From Roseomonas sp. (lineage in GTDB: Bacteria; Pseudomonadota; Alphaproteobacteria; Acetobacterales; Acetobacteraceae), in the NCBI GenBank assembly GCA_020249435.1, contig JADCFQ010000020.1, positions 84,522 through 148,521 of the forward strand: a stretch of DNA of 64,000 bases, written 5' to 3'. Position 1 is the stretch's first letter, and the number at the start of each line of letters is the position of its first letter. The notes below the pieces were generated by a model that was given only the letters and a program-made list of their open reading frames with translations, was not told the DNA's origin and did not search any database. The translations under genes were made by a program, and so were the position numbers. Positions 17,853 to 25,873 of this stretch are shown here, piece by piece.

Positions 17853-19025
17853 TCAAATAGCCTTTGCGGCGCGCAGGGCAGCGATTTCAGCCGCAGTAAA
17901 GCCGAACTCGTGCAGCACCTGTTCAGTGTGCTCACCGCGTTCCGGCGTTGGATTGCGCGCGCAGGCAACACCGGCAATTTGCATCGGCGCGCGCACCAGG
18001 GCGATCTCGCCAAGCGCGGGATGCGCGACCGGCATCGCCATGCCCAGATGCTTCACCTGCGTATCGGCGAAAACCTGATCCATGGAATAGACCGGCCCGC
18101 TCGGCACGCCCGCCTTGTTCAGACCCTCCACCCATTCGGCGGTGGTTTTTTCGATCAGGCGCGATTGCAGCAGCGCATTGGTCTTGTCGCGATTGGCATG
18201 GCGCGATTTGTCGGTGGCGAAGGCAGGGTCCTTGGCTTCTTCGGTAATGCCGAGTGTGGCCACAATACGATCCCACATTTGCTGCCCGCCACCGGCCAAA
18301 TTCATCAGCCCATCCTTGGTGCGGAACAGGCCAGTCGGCGTCGTGGTTGGATGGTCATTGCCGGCCTGGCCTGGGATATCGCCGGCCATGGTCCAGCGCG
18401 TCGCCTGGAAATCCATCATGGCGATCATGGCTTCCAGCAAGCTGGTATGCACCCAGCGGCCCTTGCCCGTGGCCTCGCGCTCCAACAGCGCCACCAGAAT
18501 GCCAATCGCGGTGTAAAGCCCCGCGGTCAGATCCGCCACGGGAATGCCTGCGCGCACTGGCCCCTGGCCGGGCATGCCGGTGACACTCATGATCCCGCCC
18601 ATGCCCTGCGCGATCTGGTCAAAGCCAGGCCGCTTGGCATAGGGCCCATCCTGGCCGAAGCCGGAAATCGAACCCAGCACAATGCGCGGATTGACCGCCG
18701 AGAGCGCGGCGAAATCAATGCCCAAACGCTCCTTCACATCCGGGCGATAGTTTTCCACAACAACATCGGCCTTGGCGACCAGGCGGCGGAAGGCGGCCAG
18801 CCCCTCGGGCGCCTTCAAATTCAGCGTCATGCCGCGCTTGTTGCGATGCGTATTCTGGAAATCTGGCCCGTGACGCTCGCCGCCCATGCCCTTCCCAGTA
18901 TCCACCTCATCGGTTGCTTCCACCTTGATCACATTCGCCCCCCAATCGGCCAATTGGCGCACACAGGTAGGGCCGGAACGGACGCGCGTGAGGTCAAGCA
19001 CGGTAAAGCGGGAAAGCGGCATCAT
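17853..19025 (-). CDS. Class III (CaiB/BaiF) CoA-transferase
   Basis: Transfers CoA between acyl-CoA and a free acid through an aspartyl-CoA mixed anhydride. 390 residues from ATG 19025, which has a GGAGA ribosome site upstream; a second ATG is at 19022. Family features: FTVLDLTRVRSGPTCVRQLADWGANVIKVE at the N-terminus, HRNKRGMTLNL, VVVENYRPDVKERLG, and the catalytic aspartate in IPVADLTAGLYTAIG. It is divergent from an enoyl-CoA hydratase with a 123-base shared promoter region, suggesting a common acyl-CoA pathway. Confidence 0.92.
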   Translation of the reverse strand: MMPLSRFTVLDLTRVRSGPTCVRQLADWGANVIKVEATDEVDTGKGMGGERHGPDFQNTHRNKRGMTLNLKAPEGLAAFRRLVAKADVVVENYRPDVKERLGIDFAALSAVNPRIVLGSISGFGQDGPYAKRPGFDQIAQGMGGIMSVTGMPGQGPVRAGIPVADLTAGLYTAIGILVALLEREATGKGRWVHTSLLEAMIAMMDFQATRWTMAGDIPGQAGNDHPTTTPTGLFRTKDGLMNLAGGGQQMWDRIVATLGITEEAKDPAFATDKSRHANRDKTNALLQSRLIEKTTAEWVEGLNKAGVPSGPVYSMDQVFADTQVKHLGMAMPVAHPALGEIALVRAPMQIAGVACARNPTPERGEHTEQVLHEFGFTAAEIAALRAAKAI

Positions 19026-19148
19026 GGCGGTATCTCCATCGGAATTCGCCGCCTTGTTGGCATTGCCGCCGCGCCCGGGCAAGAGACCGGGTTGACGCGC
19101 CAGCGCCGCACGCTACCCATGCTGATCCCAATTCCGAGGAACCTGACC

Positions 19149-19931
19149 ATGACCGAAGACCTGCTGCACGAAACCCGCGAAGGCGGCATTGCCTGGACCA
19201 CTTTCAATCGCCCTCAGGCGCGCAATGCCATGACCTTCGCCATGTATGCGCGGCTCGCGGAATTGGCCGATGAAATCAGCGCCGACCCCGCCATTCGCGT
19301 TTGGGTGATCATGGGTGCGGGCGGCAAGGCGTTTGCTTCTGGCACGGATATTTCGCAATTCCGCGAATTCCGCACCGCCGAGGATGCGCTGAATTACGAA
19401 GCGCGCATTGATAAGGTTTTGGGCGCGCTGGAACGCTGCACCAAGCCGGTGATCGCCGCCATTACCGGCGCCTGCACTGGCGGCGGGCTTGGTATTGCCG
19501 GCTGCTGCGATATCCGCATTGCCGATAAGGCCGCCCGCTTCGGCCTGCCGATTGCGAAGACACTCGGCAATATCCTCAACATGCACAACTTCGCGCGCTT
19601 TTATGCGCTGGTTGGCCCCGCTGCTGTCACTGAAATGATCATGACCGCGCGGCTGTTTTCCGCCGATGAGGCCAAGCATATCGGCCTGATTTCCGAAATG
19701 CTGGAAACACCGGATGATGTCGCGGCGCGTGCGATGGAATTGGCGACCAATATCTCCACCCTTGCACCTTTGACTCTGCGCGCCACCAAGGAAGCGATCC
19801 GGCGGCTACGCAAGGCAACCAGTGAGGTTGAGGGCGATGATCTGGTGACCATGTGCTTCACCAGCGCCGATTTCCAGGAAGGGGTCAGCGCCTTCCTGAA
19901 CAAGCGGGCGCCGCAGTTTACGGGGCGGTGA
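19149..19931 (+). CDS. Enoyl-CoA hydratase/isomerase family protein
   Basis: Crotonase-fold enzyme of 260 residues. The ATG at 19149 has a GAGGA ribosome site 8 bases upstream. GKAFASGTDISQF builds one side of the oxyanion hole and ITGACTGGGLGIAGCCDIRIA the other. The usual catalytic glutamates of true hydratases are not obvious: the positions after the second oxyanion segment read FGLPIAKTLGNILNMHNFARF, so it may be an isomerase, a dehalogenase-like or a decarboxylase-like crotonase. It is divergent from the class III CoA-transferase, which supports a shared CoA-ester pathway. Confidence 0.88.
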   Translation: MTEDLLHETREGGIAWTTFNRPQARNAMTFAMYARLAELADEISADPAIRVWVIMGAGGKAFASGTDISQFREFRTAEDALNYEARIDKVLGALERCTKPVIAAITGACTGGGLGIAGCCDIRIADKAARFGLPIAKTLGNILNMHNFARFYALVGPAAVTEMIMTARLFSADEAKHIGLISEMLETPDDVAARAMELATNISTLAPLTLRATKEAIRRLRKATSEVEGDDLVTMCFTSADFQEGVSAFLNKRAPQFTGR

Positions 19932-20080
19932 GCGCGAACCAGATTTGCTGGGGGGTCATGCATCCGCGTCCCGGATCATGACCCAGCGTTCATTATCAGG
20001 GCGGGTGACATTTGCAGTAAATCAATAATCCAATAGGCTGGCCTCCATAGTCTTGAAAGACAATCAAGGAAGGCAGCGCC

Positions 20081-22792
20081 ATGACCACCGAACCCGTCCA
20101 GATTGACCGTTTCATCATGATCCATGCCGGCCGGAATGATGCCTGGCGCGATCTGACCCATAGCGCCGAGGCCTGGGCCAGCGGCAAGGCTGACCGTAAG
20201 GCGGTTGACGAAAAGCTCGCCCGGCTGCTGCCGACCGAGGAATTCTTCGCCTATCCGAGCCATAGCCTGCTCGCGGGCCTGCAGGAGCGTGTGGCGCGCG
20301 ATGATGCGGCGGGCGCGGTTGCGCTGCTGCGGCGTATTTCCGGCGCCTTGCTGACACGCGCCTATCGCGAACGCCCCGGCGAATGGGATGTGCATGATGA
20401 AGCGCCGGCTGATGCGCTTGCAGATGTACTGCCGCCAACCATGGCCGATCACGGCCATCATCGCCCGTATTTTGAGGTGCTGGTGGTGTCCAACCAGCCG
20501 GCGGCGCGCTGGCCGGCCTTGGCGGATGAATTGCGCAAGCTTCGCCGCAAGGAAGACCGTTTTGTCTATGAAGCGGTGTTTGTCGGTTCCTTCGAAGATG
20601 CCTTTTGTGCCGCTGCTGCCAACCCAGCCTTCGCCGCCGTGGTGCTGGTGGAAGGCTTCCCCTACCGGTCACGCCATGATGCTTCGGTGCTGCGTTCGCT
20701 CACCGCATCGCTGCCGGAGCCGACCTCACCAGAGGAATCGGCCTTGAAGCTGGCGGCGGGCTTGAAGCGCCTCAGGCCCGAATTGGATATCTATCTGATG
20801 TCCGATCAGGATGTGGAAGTCCTTGCCGGCGATCCGGCCACAGGCAGCATTCGGCGCATCTTCTACGGCGTTGAGGAATTGCTGGAACAGCATCTGGCCA
20901 TTCTGGAAGGCGTGCAGGAACGCTATGAAACGCCCTTCTTCGACAATCTGAAAAAATACGCCATGCGCCCGATCGGCACCTTTCATGCGTTGCCGATTGC
21001 GCGCGGGAAATCCGTGTTCCGGTCCGACTGGATTCGCGACATGGGCGAATTCTACGGCATCAACCTGTTCCTGGCGGAAAGCAGCGCCACGACAGGCGGG
21101 CTTGATAGCCTGCTGGAGCCCACCGGCAATATCAAACGCGCGCAGGAAATGGCCGCGCGCGCCTTTGGTGCGGATCATGTGTTCTTCGTGACCAATGGTA
21201 CCTCCACCTCCAACAAAATGGCGGTGCAGGCGCTGACCGCACCGGGCGATGTGATCATTGTTGATCGCAACTGCCATAAATCACACCATTACGGCATGGT
21301 GCTGACCGGCGCGCAGCCCTTTTATGTGGAAGCCTATCCGCTTACGCAATATTCCATGTATGGCGCGGTGCCGCTTTCCACCATCAAGCGCGCCATGCTG
21401 GCGCTGAAGGCGGAGGGGCGGCTTCATCGGCTGAAAATGCTCGATCTGACGAACTGCACCTTTGATGGCCATATGTATAATGTGCGCCGCGTGACGGAAG
21501 AATGCCTGGCCATCAAGCCCGACCTGATCTTCCTCTGGGATGAAGCCTGGTCCGGCTTCGCGCGGTTTTCACCCCTGCTGCGCCCCAGAACCGCCATGGG
21601 CGCGGCAGCGGAAATCGAAGCCTGGATGCATGACCCCGCATCGCTTGCGGCCTATGAACAGCAAAGGTCAGCACTTGGTGATGCGCCATCCGATGAAACC
21701 CTGCTGGCCACGCGCCTGATCCCTGATCCGCGCCAGATCAGGCTGCGCGTTTATCAGACGAATTCCACGCATAAATCCATGTCATCCATCCGCCAGGGCT
21801 CCATGCTGCTGGTCAAGGATGTGGATTTCCACACGGTTGAAGCACAATTCCATGAGGCAGTTTTCACCCATGCCTCCACCAGCCCCAATCAGCAATTGAT
21901 CGCAAGCCTTGATGTCGCGCGTCGGCAGATGGAACTTGAAGGCTATGGGCTGGTGATGAATGCGATTGAAATCGCGCTCAAGATCCGCGGCATGGTCAAT
22001 CAGCATCCGCTGATTTCCAAATACTTCCGCATCCTTGGCGCGGATGAAATGATCCCGGCGGAATATCGCCAATCGGGCTTTGTGGATTACCTGAAACCCG
22101 GCATGACTTGGGCCGATATCGTCCATGCCATGCTGGAAGATGAATTCTATCTGGACCCGACCCGCATGACGCTGGTGTGCGGCACCGCCGGCTATGATGG
22201 CACGCAATTCAAGGGGATGCTTTCGGACAGATACAATATCCAGCTCAACAAGACATCGCGCAATTCGGTGCTCTTGCAGACCAATATCAATAATACGCGG
22301 AGTGATGCGGCGCACCTGATCCGCGTATTGGTGGAAATCAGCCAGGAGATTGAAAAGCGCCTTTCCGTGGGCGGGCGTGAGACACAGGCAGCCTTCGATG
22401 CGCGCGTGAAGTCCCTGATGACCGATGTGCCGGATTTGCCGAATTTCAGCCATTTCCACGCGGCCTTCCGGGGCGATGCGGGGAATACGACGCCCGAAGG
22501 CGATATGCGGAGCGCCTTCTTTGGCGCCTATCACGCGGAACAATGCGAATATGTGCCGCTATTCGGCGCGGAATGCGACAAGCGCCTGAAGGATGGGCCT
22601 GAGATGATTTCGGCCAATTTCGTCATTCCCTATCCGCCAGGCTTCCCGATCATGGTGCCTGGCCAGGTGCTGACGCAGGAGACGATTGATTTCATGCGCA
22701 AGCTCGATGTCAAGGAAATCCATGGCTATGAACGCGAACGCGGGCTGAAGCTTTTGCGTGCGGATGCCGTTGGCGCTGCAAAGCGGCGCTGA
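20081..22792 (+). CDS. PLP-dependent Orn/Lys/Arg decarboxylase family protein, enlarged
   Basis: Fold-type I decarboxylase, 903 residues against about 710-755 for LdcI, SpeC or AdiA. Residues 130-280 look like the receiver-like wing domain, and 300 onward the PLP domain. Visible active-site parts: SSATTGGLDSLLEPTG, the cofactor-stacking His in DRNCHKSHH (about 399), Asp487 in WDEAWSGFARFSP, and the Schiff-base Lys565 in NSTHKSMSS, then THASTSPNQQL. The Asp-Lys spacing is 78 residues against 37 in E. coli LdcI, so about 40 residues are inserted next to the active site. The next gene (12 bases on) encodes an AspT-family exchanger, suggesting amino-acid decarboxylation coupled to substrate/product exchange. 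Substrate is not deducible; an acid-stress or proton-motive role is inference. Confidence 0.9.
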   Translation: MTTEPVQIDRFIMIHAGRNDAWRDLTHSAEAWASGKADRKAVDEKLARLLPTEEFFAYPSHSLLAGLQERVARDDAAGAVALLRRISGALLTRAYRERPGEWDVHDEAPADALADVLPPTMADHGHHRPYFEVLVVSNQPAARWPALADELRKLRRKEDRFVYEAVFVGSFEDAFCAAAANPAFAAVVLVEGFPYRSRHDASVLRSLTASLPEPTSPEESALKLAAGLKRLRPELDIYLMSDQDVEVLAGDPATGSIRRIFYGVEELLEQHLAILEGVQERYETPFFDNLKKYAMRPIGTFHALPIARGKSVFRSDWIRDMGEFYGINLFLAESSATTGGLDSLLEPTGNIKRAQEMAARAFGADHVFFVTNGTSTSNKMAVQALTAPGDVIIVDRNCHKSHHYGMVLTGAQPFYVEAYPLTQYSMYGAVPLSTIKRAMLALKAEGRLHRLKMLDLTNCTFDGHMYNVRRVTEECLAIKPDLIFLWDEAWSGFARFSPLLRPRTAMGAAAEIEAWMHDPASLAAYEQQRSALGDAPSDETLLATRLIPDPRQIRLRVYQTNSTHKSMSSIRQGSMLLVKDVDFHTVEAQFHEAVFTHASTSPNQQLIASLDVARRQMELEGYGLVMNAIEIALKIRGMVNQHPLISKYFRILGADEMIPAEYRQSGFVDYLKPGMTWADIVHAMLEDEFYLDPTRMTLVCGTAGYDGTQFKGMLSDRYNIQLNKTSRNSVLLQTNINNTRSDAAHLIRVLVEISQEIEKRLSVGGRETQAAFDARVKSLMTDVPDLPNFSHFHAAFRGDAGNTTPEGDMRSAFFGAYHAEQCEYVPLFGAECDKRLKDGPEMISANFVIPYPPGFPIMVPGQVLTQETIDFMRKLDVKEIHGYERERGLKLLRADAVGAAKRR

Positions 22793-22804
22793 GGAGAGGG
22801 CCAA

Positions 22805-24508
22805 ATGTTGCAGGAATTCTTCCATTTTCTGGCGACCAACCCCTTCATTCTGCTGTTCCTGACGGTGGGTCTGGCTGTCTGGCTCGGCCGGCAGAGCGTT
22901 GCAGGCTATGGGCTTGGCATGGTGGCTTCCGCCATCATCGTGGGCAGCGGGCTTTCCGTCTGGGCTTCGGTCTATGGCGAGAAGCTCGCACTCGATAACT
23001 TCACCAAAAGCCTGTTCTATTATTTGTTCATGTATGGCGTTGGGCTCAGGGTTGGGCCTTCCTTTGTGAATAGCCTTGGTGGCGATGGCATCAAATTCAC
23101 TGGGCTTGCCATTGTGTCCTGCCTATGTGGCCTTGGCCTTGTTGTGCTTGGGGTACGCTTCCTGGAATTGCCGCCGGGCACAGCGGGCGGCATCCTGGCC
23201 GGGTCGCAGACCATGTCGGCGGCGATTGGCTCCGCCGAACAGGCGGTGACATCTGGCGCCATCACCCTGCCGGCAGGCACCACCGCGGGTGATGTCAGCG
23301 CCATGATCGCGCTTTCCTATGGCATCACCTATCTGTGGGGCACGGTCGGCATCATCCTGATCACGAAATATTTGCCGACCTGGTGGGGCATTGATGCGCG
23401 TGCGGCAGCGCGTGACTATGAAAAGGAACATGGTGTCGCGAGTGGTGATGCGCCGGCGCTGTCCGGCTGGACCATGGGCAGCCTGCGCGCCTATCGGCTG
23501 GAAAATCCCGGCTGGGTTGGCCGCACCATGGCCGATATGCTGCGCGAAAATCCCGAATATCGCTTCGTCAATATCGTGCGCGATGGCAATGCCCTTGGCG
23601 CGCAGGAAAAGCTGCCGCTGGCCCTTGGTGACATTATCGCGCTTGGCGGCACGCTGACGGGCCTCACGGACAAGATGGGCCTGATCGGGCCGGAAGTTGC
23701 GGATCGCACCGCGCTTGATCAGCCGCTGGATCGCGCGGAAATCCTGGTGACCAATCGCGACACCTTGAAGAAAACGCGCGAGGAATGGCGCGCCCTGCCG
23801 GGTGCGAATGAGATTCAGGTGCTGTCCATTGAACGCTCTGGCGTGCCGATTCCGCTCGGCAAGACGACCACGCTGCAAAGGATGGATGTGGTCACTGTTG
23901 TCGGCCTCAAAAGCGCGGTTGAGAAAATCGGTGAAGCTTTCGGGCGCGTCATTCGTCCTTCCACCGGGACGGATTTGCTGACGCTCTCACTCGGCATGAT
24001 CCTTGGCTTTCTGATCGGCGCGATTGAGTTCCCAGCCTTCGGGTCGAATATCGGGCTTGGCAATGCGGGCGGGCTGCTGGTTTCAGGTGTGCTGGTTTCC
24101 TCACTCACCTCGCGGTTGCGGTTTTTTGGCAATACGCCGGCGGCGGCGCGCAACATCCTGGAAGATCTTGGGCTGGTCGTGTTTGTCGCGATTGTCGGCA
24201 TCAATGCGGGCAATTCGCTGCTGGCGCAGTTGACGGGCATGCTGGCGCTCAAGATTTTCGTCCTGGGTTTTATCGCCTGCAGCCTGCCGCCGATTCTGGT
24301 TTGGGTGCTTGGGCTTTATGTCTTCAAGTTCAACCCGGCGGTGCTGATGGGCGGTGTGGCAGGCGCGCGCAGCCATTCCGGCCCCTGCCGCGAAGCGGCA
24401 GTGGAAATCGGGTCCAATGTGCCCTGGATTGGCTTCCCGGTCGCTTACGCGGTCTCGGGCGTCCTGCTGACGGTGTTTGGCTATTTCGCCATGGTCTTGG
24501 CGAATTGA
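22805..24508 (+). CDS. Aspartate:alanine exchanger (AspT/YidE) family transporter
   Basis: Inner-membrane antiporter of 567 residues, close to the 543 of Tetragenococcus AspT. Two homologous membrane halves (about 10-185 and 395-567) flank a soluble middle with two RCK-C/TrkA-C-like domains (about 210-375). The family segments FMYGVGLRVGPSFVNSL and LAGSQTMSAAIGSAE in the first half and AIVGINAGNSLLAQL in the second are clear. A GGAGAG site that overlaps the decarboxylase stop region drives translation, so the two genes form an operon. In AspT, exchange of amino acid for its decarboxylation product creates a proton-motive force; the same logic here is inference from pairing. Confidence 0.92.
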   Translation: MLQEFFHFLATNPFILLFLTVGLAVWLGRQSVAGYGLGMVASAIIVGSGLSVWASVYGEKLALDNFTKSLFYYLFMYGVGLRVGPSFVNSLGGDGIKFTGLAIVSCLCGLGLVVLGVRFLELPPGTAGGILAGSQTMSAAIGSAEQAVTSGAITLPAGTTAGDVSAMIALSYGITYLWGTVGIILITKYLPTWWGIDARAAARDYEKEHGVASGDAPALSGWTMGSLRAYRLENPGWVGRTMADMLRENPEYRFVNIVRDGNALGAQEKLPLALGDIIALGGTLTGLTDKMGLIGPEVADRTALDQPLDRAEILVTNRDTLKKTREEWRALPGANEIQVLSIERSGVPIPLGKTTTLQRMDVVTVVGLKSAVEKIGEAFGRVIRPSTGTDLLTLSLGMILGFLIGAIEFPAFGSNIGLGNAGGLLVSGVLVSSLTSRLRFFGNTPAAARNILEDLGLVVFVAIVGINAGNSLLAQLTGMLALKIFVLGFIACSLPPILVWVLGLYVFKFNPAVLMGGVAGARSHSGPCREAAVEIGSNVPWIGFPVAYAVSGVLLTVFGYFAMVLAN

Positions 24509-24518
24509 TGCGGCGCGC

Positions 24519-25730
24519 TCAAGCGCTTGTTGAAAGAATGGCGGGCGCCAGCGCTGTGGATTTTGCCGCCGGGTGGGATGGGTTGCGGAAACGGAGCTCC
24601 CCACCCGCCACGGCATCAGGTGGCGCCAGGCCAAAAAGCTCCGCGCGCGAAGAACAGGCAGCCGCCACCACGCGCCGCGCGGCGTGACCGGCCAGAAAGC
24701 GGCGCACCGCACCTTCAAGCGCCAGATCATCGCGCAGGCCGCGCCATTCGGCGCGGTCCATATCTTCAATAAAGACCGAAACAATGCCGGGTTTCGCGCC
24801 CGATAGCCGCGCGCCTGCGGCACCCGCCATGCGCGTGGCAACGGCGTCAGAAATGCTGTTTTCCTGACCGGCGCGCGCAGCCAGCACGAATACCGATCCG
24901 CCGGCGGGATCGCCGGTCACGGCCAAATGCGCCTCTGGCCCGAATTGCTGACGCAGCCGCCCAGGAAGCGGATCGGCCTGCGCGCCGGCCAGCACCAGCG
25001 GGTCAAGCTTCAGCACCGCATCCGCGCTGCTATCCTGGCGCCGCTCAGCCGCCAGCATGGCCATGATGCGGCGCTGCAATTCGGCGGCCTTGTCCGGGCC
25101 GGCAAGCCCATCGGGCAGCGTCATGCGCAGCACATAGCGGCCAGGATGCGCGGCAAGCCAGGTTTGCAATTCAGGATTGACGCTATCCATCAGCGCATAC
25201 CAATGCCCGCGCTGCACCGGCCGGCCTTCCTCGGCAGAAAGCGTTTCACACACCACTTCCGCAACGGCGCCACCACGGCTGATCATCAGATCATGCGCGC
25301 TGTCTTCCGCAAGGCCAGAGAAGCGCACCTCAAAACCTTGCGCGCGATAAAGCGCGGCTGAGCGCAGCATATGAAATAGTGGGATCAGCGTTGCCTCACC
25401 GGAAAGCCCTTGGGTGATGGCGGCGCGCAGCTTCTCACGCCGCGCTTCCGGCAGGCCATTGGCCAGGCGCACCGCTTCCGCCGCGAAGCCAAGCGCGCGG
25501 CGTTCCGCACTGCCCTGCGCCGTGCCGCGCGCGGCGCGCGCCAGGGCGAATTCCAAGGCATGGCGATGCTGTGTGGCGCGGCCCTGAAAAGCGCTCGCCT
25601 GCGCACGACGCCCCAAATCCGCGAGCCGCGTTGCCCAAAGATCAGCACCCACCAGCCGGAGGAAATCCGGCATGGCCTTGGGATCGGCAGCGGTTGCGGC
25701 AAGCGGCATGGCAAGACCCTCGGCGCGCAA
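24519..25730 (-). CDS. Conserved hypothetical protein, possible nuclease-like fold
   Basis: Unrecognised cytoplasmic protein of up to 403 residues, rich in Ala and Arg, with no signal peptide or membrane span. The first half is mostly helical. In the middle, YRAQGFEVRFSGLAEDSAHD and LMISRGGAVAEVVCETLSAEEG resemble the strand-Asp-strand-Glu layout of PD-(D/E)XK nucleases, but the lysine position reads Cys, so activity is doubtful and the resemblance is weak. A start at 25709 (MPLAATAADP) is equally possible. It lies convergent with the exchanger gene (10-base gap) and downstream of the DsbD-like gene on the same strand, 143 bases away. Confidence 0.6.
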   Translation of the reverse strand: MRAEGLAMPLAATAADPKAMPDFLRLVGADLWATRLADLGRRAQASAFQGRATQHRHALEFALARAARGTAQGSAERRALGFAAEAVRLANGLPEARREKLRAAITQGLSGEATLIPLFHMLRSAALYRAQGFEVRFSGLAEDSAHDLMISRGGAVAEVVCETLSAEEGRPVQRGHWYALMDSVNPELQTWLAAHPGRYVLRMTLPDGLAGPDKAAELQRRIMAMLAAERRQDSSADAVLKLDPLVLAGAQADPLPGRLRQQFGPEAHLAVTGDPAGGSVFVLAARAGQENSISDAVATRMAGAAGARLSGAKPGIVSVFIEDMDRAEWRGLRDDLALEGAVRRFLAGHAARRVVAAACSSRAELFGLAPPDAVAGGELRFRNPSHPAAKSTALAPAILSTSA

Positions 25731-25873
25731 AGCCTGAATGCTGGCTGCACGCGGAAACGCGTTAACAGAGCCAAGCCAGCCTCAATTTGCACCAGCGCAT
25801 GCGCGCCGTATCCGGTCTTTGTGCCGAGGGAATGAGGATACCCCGCAGCCCCAGGGGGGCGCAAGCGTTATGG

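Noticed and set aside
17712..19931. Open plus-strand frame of 739 codons through the CoA-transferase region into the enoyl-CoA hydratase
   Set aside because: Its first two thirds are antisense to a clear class III CoA-transferase and have a biased, low-complexity composition; only the part from 19149 is a real gene.
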